A stretch of 64,000 nt of DNA from Ctenosaura bakeri (Eukaryota > Chordata > Lepidosauria > Squamata > Iguanidae), in contig CAOLHI010004224.1 in assembly GCA_948474755.1 (NCBI GenBank), positions 1 to 64,000 of the forward strand, in the 5' to 3' direction. Positions within the stretch are counted from its first letter, which is position 1; each line of letters starts with the position of its first letter. Positions 1-10,930 of the stretch are shown here, piece after piece. The notes below the pieces were generated by a model. The model had not been told where the DNA came from. It searched no databases and saw nothing but the letters and a program-made list of their open reading frames with translations. The position numbers and the translations under genes are program-made.

Positions 1-658
1 TTCTATACTGGGCCCTTACATTTGATGATGTCAAAATACCCCTTGCATGCTGTTTGAATACCTTCACATCTTTTGCCTATAGGAGAAAAATGTCTCAAAC
101 CAGGCTTGCTAACATGTAAGCGGATCTGGAAAAACTAATTAGTAATCTCAGATTATATTTTTTTTGGGGGGGGGATAAGAATAACCCATTTGAGGAAGTT
201 ATAGCTTCTGAGGATAACTGTGAAGAAAAAGAAAAGAAAGGATGATGGTGATGATGATGATGATGATGAAGCAGAGGATGCCCTGATTTAGAAAGTGTCT
301 CCTGGGATGAGCCATGTACTACAGGGTATACTGATTGAGCAATATACCTCTCTCTAAGGGGATACAAACACACACACAAACAGAGACACACACAGAGGGG
401 CGTATGTAGGCAATCCAACATGGAGACAGTTCTGAAAACTCATTATTATTCCCAGATTTTTTTCCCCAGTGGTGTGGTTAGCTAAGATTTTGTCACTAAG
501 ATAACTGTGTAGGGAACATTAGGCAGCTGGGTAACCAAGGAGCATGCCTCGCATCTGGTGTTTCATGAAAGAAAAAGTGGAAAAAGGATCTTCATGCTTC
601 ACCAGGTCATGCTATTCAAACAAAGCCAGAGTCAGCTTTCTTTTAAAGATCAGTTTCC

Positions 659-696
659 TCTTTTTGTTCAACCATTTGGTTAAATTTCTCACTGTG
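659..696 (-). promoter_or_regulatory. RSS of IGHV A1 (22-bp spacer)
   Basis: Directly after the CARD end of the V exon lies a consensus heptamer CACAGTG (690-696, minus strand), then a 22-bp spacer and nonamer ACAAAAAGA (659-667). This is the expected 23-type signal for IGHV. The nonamer differs from the consensus only in its last two bases. Confidence 0.88.
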
Positions 697-1137
697 TCTC
701 TTGCACAATAATATGTGGCTGTGTCTGCAGCTTGCAAGGAGGACATCTGCAGATAAAACTCATTCTTTCCATTGTCCTTCGAAATAGAAATTCTGTTTTT
801 GAGTGAGGGAGCATAGCTGGTGCTACCACCAGAACAGATATAGCCTATCCATTCCAGCTGTTTGCCACTTGACTGCCGGATCCAGTACCAACAATAACCA
901 CTAGAGATGGAGTACCCAGTGACAGCACAGGTCAGCTTCATGGAATCTCCAGGTCTTGCTGTTCCAGGACCAGACTCCACAAGTGTGACTTGGGAAAGGA
1001 CACCTAGGAAAGAAACAGACGAGATTAAATTTTACCCAGACATTAGGCAAAGGAGAATAATGGCTTCAAATCTTGTGTTCTAGAGACTCACATGAGGGAC
1101 TAATGAAAATCAGCATAAAATAAAACAAGTATTTCAT
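697..1137 (-). CDS. IGHV: IGHV segment A1 (IGHV4-like), leader plus V exon
   Basis: Germline immunoglobulin heavy-chain variable segment. The leader exon (1092-1137) encodes [15 protein letters not shown] and ends at a GTGAGT donor. The V exon (697-1003) starts after a pyrimidine-rich CTAG acceptor, and the split codon joins as Cys, giving [14 protein letters not shown]. Framework landmarks are present: first Cys in KLTCAV, Trp in WIRQ, second Cys in TYYCAR. FR3 ([17 protein letters not shown]) and FR1 resemble mammalian IGHV4 (clan II). No stop or frameshift is seen, and a promoter and RSS flank it, so it looks recombination-competent. Unusual: CDR1 (SSGYC) and CDR2 (YICSGG) each carry an additional cysteine. 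A near-identical copy lies in the next tandem unit (A2). Confidence 0.93.
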
Positions 1138-1223
1138 GCTTCCAGCCATGAGATCTCACTCTGAGTTGGAAAAGAAGAGTTTATAATGAGGGTCAAAGAA
1201 CACCAGTGGGTCTAAAATAGCTT

Positions 1224-1262
1224 GTATTTAAGCAGACATGTCTTTCAGCATGGGATTTGCAT
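1224..1262 (-). promoter_or_regulatory. Ig octamer promoter of IGHV A1
   Basis: A perfect octamer ATGCAAAT on the minus strand (1255-1262) is followed by a TATA-like CTTAAATAC (1224-1232), about 90 bp before the leader ATG. This is the standard Oct-factor-dependent immunoglobulin V promoter layout. Confidence 0.85.
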
Positions 1263-2330
1263 GTGGGGTTCATATTCCAGCCCACTCCTCCTCTCAGTAT
1301 ATAAAAAAGTGTGTATACTGGCATGCTTCTGTGTTCAAGAGGAAAGTTATTGTTGCTTCAAGAATATAATCTGTGTTTCCCCAAGTTCCTTTGTTATGAG
1401 GTATGATGCAAATAGTTTGTGTTCTGCGTAAATCACTATCCCCTTTAAACTTCAAAAGATTATCAAAGGCCATTTTGCTTATACCTATTTTGCTTATACC
1501 TATTTTGGGTTCTTGTAATGCACATTTTACCAGCTTCTGGTCCATTTCAAAGAAAAAATCTCAATTCCACAATTTCCTTTGCCCTCTGATGGTTTGAAAC
1601 CTTGTAATCCTTTAGACCTGATCATTTGTCCTGGCCTATACAGATCAGAAGAGAGCCAGTGTATGGTAATAGATTGAGTTGTGGACTATTTGTCTACATA
1701 TTTATTGACATAGTTATACCTGATCCTATATTGTGAGATCTCAGGACCTCTTATAATGGCATTCAAACAGATTAAACAGATTCAAATCAGAAAGACGATT
1801 TAAATTATAAAAATAAACTAGTACTCTGGGAGACCAAACTATGAATCCTCCTATGAATCCTCCATTGGCTATGGAAACCTGCCAACTCCATATCCTCCAC
1901 TTTCAGGATGCTCATTGGCAGATAGAATCTGGAGCTGTCCTTCAAGGCAAGGAACAATTTCATTTGGCTTGTGGAGGAATAATAAGACATGTTCTTTGAA
2001 CCTTAGTGAGACTACACTGAAGGCGGAGGTTACTATTTCTTCCTTACTTCTTCAGGGGGAGTGTAACCCCATCCAACTCAGGATGAATCCCTATTCAATA
2101 ACAACAAGCAGCTCTGTCTTGTCTGAATTAAATTTTCAATTTGTGTGCCTTCCTCTAGTCCATTCTTAATAATGAGCACCAATTTAGAATGGAGATAGCT
2201 TTCTTAGACTAAAGAGGAAAGGAGTGATAGAGCTGGCTGTCATCTGTATGTTGATGCACAGGACACTACAAAACTCCAAAAGAATTCTCCCAGTGGTTCC
2301 ATATATATGTGAAATAGCACCTGGGACCAA
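1263..2330. other. Intergenic DNA, duplicated
   Basis: No gene recognised. The block is collinear with about 10,971-12,050 and belongs to the tandem unit. A short direct repeat (TTTTGCTTATACCTA twice) sits at 1,472-1,504 and is single in the sister copy. Short ORFs here are not coding by any evidence seen. Confidence 0.6.
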
Positions 2331-2331
2331 A

Positions 2332-2334
2332 TAT

Positions 2335-2367
<33 letters not shown>

Positions 2368-2395
2368 TGTATATATATATATATATATATATATA
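2332..2395. repeat. TATATG/TA microsatellite
   Basis: Run of TATATG units grading into (TA)n. The equivalent place in the sister unit (about 12,040) lacks it, so it expanded or was lost after the duplication. Confidence 0.85.
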
Positions 2396-2399
2396 GGCC

Positions 2400-2690
2400 A
2401 ATAGTCAAGGCTGAGTCCCACAGCACCACATTCTACGTTTGCCACTCCTGGAAAGAACAGTGTGATTGTAAAACAGTGCCTACAAATCTCATAGCAGCAA
2501 GCCCAGAAGAACACTATGGTTGATGGCATCAAAACCTACCAAGATCTCCAGCATAAAAAACAGGAACTCTCTCCCCCTGTCCAGTTCCCAACATAGATTG
2601 TCCACTAGACAACCTCCATGGACAAAGCTGAGAGACATGAAGCCCTCTGCCTCATCCAGTGAGGTCTCTGTGGTACATACATAGGACCGT
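2400..2690 (-). mobile_element. LINE (L2/Rex-like) RT fragment
   Basis: Minus-strand translation gives a degraded stretch with ELDRGREFLFFMLEILVGF and AINHSVLL. This resembles the region around the first catalytic motif (LLDLSAAFDTVNHxILL) of L2-type non-LTR reverse transcriptases. The catalytic aspartate context is lost. The same relic is at 12,055-12,345 in the sister unit, so it predates the duplication. Confidence 0.55.
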
Positions 2691-2965
2691 AGAGTCATTG
2701 AATCGTAAAGTTAGAAGGGGCTTCATGGGCCATCAAGGTCAAACCTCTATTCAATGCAAGATCTGCTGCTAAAGCCTCTTGATTTAGTAGCCATCCAGCC
2801 TGTTTTTGAAGGCACCCAGAGAAGAAGACCGTATCAACCTCTCTAAGCAATTCTACATTCAAGAAGTTCCTTCTTACGTTATGTTCAAAAAGCCCCTACT
2901 CTCCTGTAGCTCCATACCATTAGACCTAGTCCTACCCTCTGCCTCAGGTTGGCATGGTAATCCAC
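2690..2965 (-). mobile_element. CR1-like LINE 3' end fragment
   Basis: On the minus strand this matches the CR1 C-terminal and 3'-end layout: the plus strand reads gagtcattgaatcgtaaag, then a phrase resembling the catccagcctctgcttgaa element. It is degraded and is shared with 12,348-12,600 in unit 2. Confidence 0.55.
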
Positions 2966-3009
2966 AATCCATTCAAGGAAGCCTGTTGTTTTCCCATTCA
3001 CCAGCTGTT

Positions 3010-3046
3010 TTCCCATCCATCCATTCATCCATCCATCCATCCATTC
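3010..3046. repeat. CATC/CATT tetranucleotide repeat
   Basis: Simple tandem ccatccattcatccatccat tract. It is mostly collapsed in the sister unit (about 12,645). Confidence 0.85.
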
Positions 3047-3318
3047 CCATTCCTCTGACATTCACCAATACCATTTTCAACCTGGCAAACTGTTATGAGA
3101 TCTATCCACATTATCTGAGCTTGGAAACACCTTGTGGACATAAATCTACTTACTAATATACCCCACAAAACCCCACAGTGGCCTGAATCTTGGCAAAAAA
3201 TGACAGCTGTTTATCATTAATACTTTCTTTTTTTCATATAAGTACTTCCCCATCAACAAGTGCTGTTGGTTTGTGGTTCTTTGGTGCCACCCAATGGTGA
3301 CCTCAACAACAAAAAAAT

Positions 3319-3323
<5 letters not shown>

Positions 3324-3383
<60 letters not shown>
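3324..3383. repeat. Compound (TG)n(AG)n microsatellite
   Basis: About 17 TG units are followed directly by about 13 AG units. The tract lies next to the IGHV FR3 relic. In the sister unit the equivalent tract (12,942-13,000) is an interrupted TG repeat without the AG half. Confidence 0.9.
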
Positions 3384-3387
<4 letters not shown>

Positions 3388-3410
3388 TGCTAGGATCCAA
3401 CTCAGTAGGT

Positions 3411-3490
3411 TGCCTGCAGAGCAACACATGGCTGCATTCTTCACTCTTAGACTTCTCATCTGCAGATAAAAGTCAGAATTTCTTTTCAAG
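3411..3490 (-). pseudogene. IGHV FR3 relic (unit 1)
   Basis: Minus-strand translation reads KRNSDFYLQMRSLRVKNAAM followed by CCSAG. This aligns with the end of IGHV FR3 ([22 protein letters not shown] in A1), so it is the surviving 3' stub of a V exon. The D of the EDTA motif and the YYC tyrosines are replaced. No leader, FR1-FR2 or RSS heptamer remains. A homologous stub with a stop codon is in unit 2. Confidence 0.7.
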
Positions 3491-4094
3491 GTTTTCCAAC
3501 TGTCACTACTGTGGTCTCAGAGGGAGAGAAGAATAGACAGGCACAGTTCCACCATGCATAGGTCCAGAAAGATCTGAAAGTCCATCCATCTGTCCCAAAA
3601 CTCACTGTCCCAACTTTGGAGGGAGAGAAAAATAGAAAATATCTCCTCAAGTTAATCCCCTCTCATTCTGCCATCTCCTTTTCCTTTTGTGTCATGTCTC
3701 AATGACATTGTAAGCCTGAGGACAACGAACTAGAAAGTTTTGTTTGGTCTTTTACTTGTATAGCAACATGTACAGTGAGGACACTATATGAATAAATAAA
3801 ATAAGAACAACAGTAACATAAAGTTGTGAGGAATATTCTCTTCTTTGCAGGGTCCTGGGAGACAATATCTCACAAATCATTTCATTTCATGGCCTGGGAG
3901 TGTTGCTGAAACTCATCCATCCACTAATCATTCCAAAACTTGGATGATATTAGTTAAGAATCTATTCCAACTCTTTTGCTTTTTTTCTGCTAAACTCTAT
4001 GATGTGTCTTTACTCTTTGACTCATAGCCGTACGTATGAATCTACTGAATACTAAAAGTCATATGTTGCATACTTATATGGGAACATATTCTTA

Positions 4095-4602
4095 GGCCCT
4101 TTCCACAGCTTACATTTTTCAGGGCTGGGATGCGGGGATCGCGCGAGTAGCCCCCAGCAACAGGGTCTTCCATCCCTCCTGCTTCAGCTCCACACGAGCT
4201 GCCTGCTCCTGAGCAAGTAGCACAAGAGCCCCACCTCTTCCTTCCGCAGTGCATCCTGGGAGGTTCCGAGGCTATGCTGGGGCATGAATTTTGGCCGCGG
4301 CAGCTCTAGAGGCTCTGCATGCATGGCAAGTGCACGCAGGGTCTTGGAGCAATGAGTGATCGCACACCATTTTTGGCTGAAAGCCGAAAATAAAAAAGTG
4401 CATGAGCCCCCACAGGGCTCTGGAGCAATGAGTGATCGCACACCATTTTTGGCTGAAAGCTGAAAATGAAAAAGTGAATGAGCGGCACCTGCCAGGCCGT
4501 GGAGCATCACATGATTGTGAGTGTACCGTGTGGCTCACTCCTCACAATCATGCGACACTCCAGGCGCGCTTTAGCATGGCAAATGCCATGAGAAAAAGGG
4601 CC
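4095..4602. mobile_element. Harbinger-like MITE, about 508 bp, TTA target duplication
   Basis: The element begins GGCCCTTTCC and ends with AAAAAGGGCC, flanked by TTA on both sides (4,092-4,094 and 4,603-4,605). Unit 2 has the empty site (about 13,690-13,697, TTCCTAGAGTG), which defines the ends. The interior is GC-rich, with a direct repeat of about 100 bp (4,350-4,400 and 4,425-4,475, sharing GCACACCATTTTTGGCTGAA). No transposase is encoded. The 3-bp TWA-like duplication and G-rich inverted ends fit the PIF/Harbinger superfamily (inference). Confidence 0.75.
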
Positions 4603-5600
4603 TTAGAATGAGGCTCACTGGTCTTGCCAAGTCAACTTTATGAATTCATGGCTGATAGGGATCTGTATTGCCATAGTTCCAGTCAAACAAGCTAGATAGT
4701 TCATCATACTGGTTTTCTTTGAATTCACATGTAACAAACAAAACAAAAACAAACCACCTCTATTGCGGACTGACAATCTTGTCCAGTTTGCACTGTAGGG
4801 TTTTTAGAGGCAAGTCAGTTTTGCATTTGGAACAGTTCATGTGTGCATGTACCTGTCAAGTGACATGCATGCATGCATCAGCCCACTGGCATTCCACCTC
4901 CCAAGGCTTAGGACAAAATTGCATAATCTCATGGATATTGGCTGGAACTGGTTGTAATTATCATGAAATGTCTTCATAAATGGAATCACAGCTGCAGGAA
5001 AAAAATGGGCAAATTTGAAACACCTATATCCAGTGAGGAGGTTCCGGTATGCTACTATGTAGGGGAGCTGGCAAAGTGACTCTTGTGCAATGGGACTTAT
5101 GGGAAACTGGATATCAGCTGTGGAATACCAATGCAATTGAGACACTTTTGCCAATGTTTCATTACACATCTTCGCAATTCTCTAAAAGGATCCCCAGGTG
5201 TCTCTGCTACATAGTTAAATACACATAAACTTTTGCAACATAGAGCATGATGGAGAATTCCAGCCATTTTTTTTTCCAGAAAAGGATGTGATATTAATGT
5301 TAGCATAAATTAAGCTCATATATCTGGCTGTGGGATGACATGCATTTCTGAAAAGAAAGGTGACAGCGACAGCTGCAAAGAATGAGATCAGGAGTAGTTG
5401 GTCGAGGATTATTTGAAGCATGACTGTATTTGGAATTATTCCAGCAGTTTCAACAGGGCAACTTCCTGTTTTCTGTTCAAAGTTTGAAACTTACAGTCCA
5501 CGTTGTGGCCAGCCTTCTCTCCTTAAAGACAATTGAGATCACCTGCTCATAATGGAGTGCAAAGTGATCCTGCTTTAGGAAATGCCCAGTCATCATCAAG
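4603..5600. other. Intergenic DNA, duplicated
   Basis: No gene recognised. Collinear with 13,697-14,700 in unit 2. It ends just before the RSS of IGHV B, at the point where unit 2 jumps over B. Confidence 0.55.
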
Positions 5601-5602
5601 CT

Positions 5603-5641
5603 GGTATTTGTCTAGGTTCCTCATTGCTTTTGCGTGCTGTG
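5603..5641 (-). promoter_or_regulatory. RSS of IGHV B (23-bp spacer)
   Basis: Minus-strand heptamer CACAGCA (5635-5641), 23-bp spacer, nonamer ACAAATACC (5603-5611). The first three heptamer bases and the nonamer core are conserved; the heptamer has one non-consensus position. Confidence 0.87.
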
Positions 5642-6103
5642 TCTCCTCTGGCACAGTAATACACTCCAGTGTCTTTTGTCTCCATACCACTCATCTCTAA
5701 ATAAACTTCACTCTTGGAAATATCTCTGGAGATGGTGAGACGAGTTTTCAGGGAGTCAGAATAGCGGTCATCATCATCCCAAAAGATGAGGCACAGCCAT
5801 TCCAATCCTTTCCCTGGGGGCTGACGAATCCAGCTCACTGAATGCCCACTTGCAGTGAGAGAGAACCCAGAAGCTTTGCAGGTGAGCCTGAGGGTCTGTG
5901 AAGGCTTCAGTTGTACTGAACTGACCTGGTCCAAAGTCACCTGGGAATGGATGCCTAGAAAGGGAGAGGACAGAGCTCTGTTAAGAAAAGAACAACTAGT
6001 TGCGAATGCAAAATGAAAACCATTGCAAATGATATGGGCTCCTTGAGAGAGACTTACATGGGGGAATGGCCAAGAGGATAAGGGGGATGAAGAAAAGATG
6101 CAT
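5642..6103 (-). CDS. IGHV: IGHV segment B (IGHV2-like), leader plus V exon
   Basis: The leader exon (6058-6103) encodes [15 protein letters not shown] and ends in a GTAAGT donor. The V exon (5642-5954) follows a TTTCTAG acceptor, and the junction reads [10 protein letters not shown]. Landmarks: [51 protein letters not shown]. The long FSLTxSG CDR1 and the [11 protein letters not shown]2 are close to mammalian IGHV2. A Cys follows EWL at the FR2/CDR2 border with no obvious partner in CDR1, and CDR2 has four consecutive Asp. Open throughout, with promoter and RSS. It has no counterpart in the neighbouring tandem unit, where it was removed. Confidence 0.93.
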
Positions 6104-6222
6104 TCCTCTCTTTGGAAATCAGAAGAAAAGAGAAAAAGAAATTGTCTTTGTCTGTGGAGTCCAACTTTGTCTTTCGAATAGATTTTTCACTCCCATAGAA
6201 AAGAGAATGAAGGATAAGCATG

Positions 6223-6230
6223 ATTTGCAT
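6223..6230 (-). promoter_or_regulatory. Octamer of IGHV B promoter
   Basis: Perfect ATGCAAAT on the minus strand, about 120 bp upstream of the leader ATG. No strong TATA is evident between them. Confidence 0.8.
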
Positions 6231-6419
6231 ATCCTGACTCTATGTAAATTGGCGAAAGGAACTATTTCCATAAAATGATCCTCTTAACATAAAAAGAAGA
6301 GGTGATCACGTAATGGTCCAGTCACAATCTCGTACCCCTCACCTCCTGAGCAAAAGTACCTCTCTTATTGACATGCTCCTCAGTCTTTATTCCATTATGA
6401 ATAAAACTATTTATGAATT

Positions 6420-8165
6420 CCCTAATCTTCAGATTCAGTTCCAGAACAACGGTAAATGTAGATTTTATCCCTCTTTATTGCAATTTTGAAAACAGCATGA
6501 ATTTCATTTCTGCTAGGGATCCATCTTACTACAGGGAGCTGCTTCCTTTTGATTGAAACTATTCCTCTCTGTCCATCTCAGCATTCTACCATGATGGTCA
6601 CTGCCATTTCTGGCTTTCTCTAGTCCCACCTGAAGATGCCTAGGGAGTGTATGGATGAAACATGGGAGTTTATGAATGAAAATCATGAAATGTGTGATAG
6701 AGCTCTTCTCCTAAGATTGGCAAATCCAGGCTTCTCCAGAGTAAAATTTCATTTTTGGCTAAAAGGACCTTAAATTCCCATCCTACTTTTTATTAATAAT
6801 ACTGATTTTGTTTTAGATTTATTGATCGTCTGACATTATCACCACTACCACCACCACCACTATAATCATCAACAACAACAATAATAGAGATCAGTAATAA
6901 CCAAAACTGAAGATCACTTTTTTTGTCAATTCCAATCAAAGTTGGAGCATAGTGAATTGGAATATATAGCAAATCATGCAGAGGAGGACAGTGATATTCT
7001 TTAGTGGGGATGTAAGGATGGCCTTGGGGTTCATATCATATAATGGTGCAATGAATTTAGGAGCCTGATTTGTATTAGAAGAGACCATTGACCCTTCTGC
7101 CATAGCAGTGTTTACAATGGCTGTCTGTCTGGAGATCTCCTTGCCATTCCTCTTACTCTTAACAGCCTAGGCTGCTGCAAGACAGTGTAAAATAGAAAAG
7201 CGGCAAATGAATCCCCTTTGTACAATATATTCCCTCCCCCTCTTTCTCTGTCCATTTCCCACCACATTTATCTCTCTGGTATCCACAAATTTGCCACAGG
7301 TTCTGCACAAAGTGGTTCCCCCATGGTCAAACAAACATCATATTACCTGTGCAACATATATTGCTTGCATATTCTAAGGGCTCACATATTGGAGTCCAAC
7401 CCAATATTCAGGTTCAGTTCCAAAAGAATGACAAAGATAGTTTTGATTCCTCTTCATGGAAATTTACAAAACAGCATGAATTTCATTTCTCCTAGGGATC
7501 CATATTAACATAGGAAATTGCTTCATCTTGATTCAAACTGTTGACCTTTCTCTGTCTCAGGCTGTTCTACCACGAGTGTCATTGTCATTCCCGGCTTTCA
7601 AAGAGATGTTTCTGTAGTCTCACCTGAAAATGCTTTAGTTTCAACATGGGAGTTTATAGGGGTAACTCATCAGATAGATGCTTGAGCCTCTTCCGTGAGA
7701 ATTGGTAAACTCAGTCTTCTCTGGAGTAAAGGTTCATTTCTGGCTAACAAGGGCTGCAGTCCCTATTCCACTTATTTATGAATAATTGTGTTTTAATGGT
7801 GTTAGCTTAACAAGAACAACAGAGATTATGAATTAAAAAAAGATCACCTTTTTAAGTCAGTATAACCATAATGAAAGAAGTTATTCCCTTTTTTTTTTTT
7901 TTGGCAGTTTATCATTTGTCTTAGCAGCAACAAAAAGTTTCCCTTCTTCCATAGGACAAAGGTGTTGCAGAAAATGATAGCAAATGATGCAGAAGAGGAC
8001 AGTGGTGTACTTAAGTAGGGATGTAAGGAAATACAATAAGTTGGACTCGAGATTCATACCAGGTGGGGCGGGGGGAATAAATATAGGAACCTGCCTCATA
8101 TTAAGACAGGTCATTTATTTATCCGGCACAGAAGTGTTTACAGTGCCTGTCTGTCAGCAGATCCA
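6420..8165. repeat. Two diverged direct copies of a roughly 0.75-kb block
   Basis: 6,420-7,140 and 7,400-8,165 share long collinear similarity, for example aacagcatgaatttcatttc at 6,492 and 7,471, and the tgtttacartgsctgtctgt phrase at 7,110 and 8,137. A third partial copy follows 15,160 in unit 2. No protein-coding capacity is evident. The copies are old, with many substitutions. Confidence 0.75.
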
Positions 8166-9068
8166 CAATTCTGAATGAAAACCACCTCAAAATCCATTGA
8201 AGAGAAAAGGACTCCAATTAAATTACTGACAGTCACATCTGACTGGACACTCCCGTGTTTCCTTATAATCCTAGGATTCCTTTTCTTGTTATAAGGTGGA
8301 GTGTTGGGCTTCAAGTTTACACAACATGGCCTACTCTTTCTTCTTAACCCCAGAAGCCTTCAGTTTCCCCTCTTTCTCCTCCCATTGACTGTTCAGTCTC
8401 TCCTCTGTGATCCTTTGATCAGATTCCTGGAGTTAATCCTTCTATACTGGGCCCTTATATTTGATGATGTCAAAATTCCCCTTGCATGCCGTTTGAATAC
8501 CTTGAACAGGTGTTGCAATAAAAAAAATCAATAAAACCAAACCAAATTCTTTCCTAGCAGCCTATGACTCAATGTTTTTTTGCTATGCTAGTCAACCACG
8601 TAGGAATTTGGTGCAGAATCAACTCCCAACTGAGAATTTTCTATTTCTGCATAGAAATATTAGTTCCTGCAGAGAAAGTGCTGTTTTCTACTCTAAACAA
8701 ACGCATATGAATTTTATAAATTCTGAAAAAGCCCATGAGACCAGCATTCTTCTTATCAGGGTTTCTCAGTACTTGAAAAATACATACATAGATTCTTTTT
8801 AAATCATATATATATATTCCATTTCTAGCAGAGGAGGAGTTTTCACGTCTTTTGCCTATAGGAGAAAAATGTCTCAAACCAGGCTTGTTAATATGTAAGC
8901 GGATCTAGAAAAACTAATTAGTAATCTCAGATTCTATTTTTTGGGGGGTGGGATAAGAATAACCCATTTGAGGAAGTTATAGCTTCTGAGGACAACTGTG
9001 AAGAAAAAGAAAGGAAATGATGATGATGATGATGATGAACCAGAGGATGCAGCCTATGACTCAATGCA

Positions 9069-9487
9069 CCTTTTCGCACTGTACCTTTTTGAGTGAGGGG
9101 GGAGGACGTCTTGCGCCAGAAGCCTCCTCTGGGACGCCGCCACTTCCCCCCTCGTTCCTTCACCTGGCGCTTTCTGCTGGTGCGTCCATCGCGCTAGCGC
9201 CCCCCTTCCTTCCGCAGGGTACCATGGGAGCTGTAGGCTGCGTGGGGGGAAGGAAGCATGACCCGGCCACCTTGCGACGCTCCGCACAGCAGGTAAGTGC
9301 GTGGGCGCCGCAAGCATTGCGTGAGCGCAGGTGATTTTTGGCTTCAAGCCGAAAATAAAAAAATATGCCCGGGCGCCGTGTCAGCCTCGTGAGCGCCACG
9401 CTAGTGGGGGTGCATTGTGGGGTGTGACACTTCCATTTGCACAGCACTCAAGGGGCGCTCACGCGAGAAAAAATGAATGCGAAAAGG
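9069..9487. mobile_element. Harbinger-like GC-rich MITE
   Basis: Ends CCTTTTCGCAC and TGCGAAAAGG are inverted repeats of the same family as at 4,095, 18,642 and 40,409. The interior has the shared CCGAAAATAAAAAA phrase and high GC. The uninterrupted sister segment at 8,569 gives the empty site. Exact target duplication is unclear here. Confidence 0.7.
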
Positions 9488-9721
9488 ACAAATGTTATTT
9501 GCTATGCAAGTCAACCATGTAATAATTTGGTGCAAAATCAATCCCAAACTACAGAATTTTCTATTTCTGCATAGAAATATTAGTTCCTGCACAGAAAGAG
9601 CTGTTTTCTACTCTAAACAAATGCATGGGAATTTCATAAATTCTGAAGATGCCCATGAAACCAGGATTCTTCTTATCAGAGTTTCTCAGTACTTGAAAAA
9701 TATATGCATAGATTCTTTTAA

Positions 9722-9746
9722 AATCATATATATATATATATATATT
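9722..9746. repeat. (AT)n microsatellite
   Basis: Short pure AT run; a shorter version is at 8,806-8,818 in the local duplicate. Confidence 0.8.
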
Positions 9747-9947
9747 CCCTTTCTAGTGGAGGAGGAGATTTTACGTCTTTTGCCTATGGCAGCAAAATGT
9801 CTCAAACCAGGTCTGCTAATATGTAAGTGGATCTGGAAAAACTAATTAGTAATCCCAGATTATGTTTTTTTTGGGGTGGTGGTAAGAATAACCCATTTGA
9901 GGAAGTTACAGCTTTTGAGGACAACTGTGAAGAAAAAGAAAGAGAAA

Positions 9948-9978
<31 letters not shown>

Positions 9979-10366
9979 CAGAGGATGCCCTGATTTAGAG
10001 AGTGTCTCTTGGGATGAGCCATGTACTACAGGGTATACTGAGTGAGCAATATCTCTCTCTCTAAGGGGATACAAATACATACACAAACATAGACACACAC
10101 ATAGGGGTGCATGTAGGCAATCCAACATGGAGACAGTTCTGAAAACTCATTGTAATTCCCAGATTTTTTTTCCCCAGTGGTGTGGTTAGCTAAGATTTTG
10201 TCACTAAGATAACTGTGTAGGGAAAGTTAGGCAGCTGAGTAACCAAGGAGCATGCCTCACATCTGGTGATTCATGAAAGAAAAAGCGGGAAAAGGGTCTT
10301 CATGCTTCACCAGGTCATGCTATTCAAACAAAGCCAGAGTCAGCTTTCTTTTAAAGATCAGTTTCC

Positions 10367-10404
10367 TCTTTTTGTTCATCCATTTGGTTAAATTCCTCAC
10401 TGTG
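10367..10404 (-). promoter_or_regulatory. RSS of IGHV A2 (22-bp spacer)
   Basis: Heptamer CACAGTG (10398-10404), 22-bp spacer, nonamer ACAAAAAGA (10367-10375), same as A1 except for spacer changes. Confidence 0.88.
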
Positions 10405-10845
10405 TCTCTTGCACAATAATATGTGGCTGTGTCTGCAGCTTGCAAGGAGGACATCTGCAGATAAAACTCATTCTTGCCATTGTCCTTCGAAATAGAAATT
10501 CTGTTTTTGAGGGAGGGAGCATAGCCGGTGCTGTCATCATAACAGACATATCCAATCCATTCCAGCTGTTTGCCACTTGACTGCCGGATCCAGTTCCAAC
10601 AATAGTCACTAGAGATGGAGTACCCAGTGACAGCACAGGTCAGCTTCATGGAATCTCCAGGTCTTGCTGTTCCAGGACCAGACTCCACAAGTGTGACTTG
10701 GGAAAGGACACCTAGGAAAGAAAAAGCCGAGATTAAATTTTACCCAGACATTAAGCAAAGGAGAATAATTTCTTCAAATTTTGTGTTCTGGGGACTCACA
10801 TGAGGGACTAATGAAAATCAACATAAAATAAAACAAGTATTTCAT
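10405..10845 (-). CDS. IGHV: IGHV segment A2 (IGHV4-like), leader plus V exon
   Basis: Duplicate of A1. The leader exon (10800-10845) encodes the same [15 protein letters not shown]. The V exon (10405-10711) begins at the same CTAG acceptor. Open frame with KLTCAV, WIRQ, NEFYLQM and TYYCAR. Most amino-acid differences from A1 fall in the CDRs: SSDYCWN against SSGYCWY in CDR1, and YVCYDDSTG against YICSGGSTS in CDR2. Both extra CDR cysteines are kept. Promoter and RSS are intact, so it appears functional. Confidence 0.93.
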
Positions 10846-10930
10846 GCTTCCAGCCATGAGCTCTCACTCTGAGTTGGAAAAGAAGAGTTTATCACGAGGT
10901 TCAAAGAACACCAATGGGTCTACAATAGCT

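Larger units (their letters stand above)
8558..9975. repeat. Local tandem duplication, second copy carrying a MITE
   Basis: A segment of about 490 bp starting agcctatgactcaatg (8,564) and ending in a GAT repeat is directly repeated from 9,050. The second copy is interrupted by a GC-rich MITE (9,069-9,487). The end of the same segment opens the window (about 65-275). Unit 2 therefore carries one more copy than unit 1 shows. Confidence 0.75.

Noticed and set aside
95..421. Histidine-rich ORF (also 8,927-9,163 and 9,802-10,128)
   Set aside because: The His run is the translated GAT/ATG microsatellite. The ORFs differ in frame between duplicated copies and have no domain.
2184..2532. Tyr/Ile-rich ORFs
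   Set aside because: Produced by the TATATG microsatellite on both strands.
9017..9447. GC-rich ORFs of about 100 codons on both strands
   Set aside because: They lie wholly inside a MITE with mapped ends. Similar ORFs in other MITE copies are not conserved.
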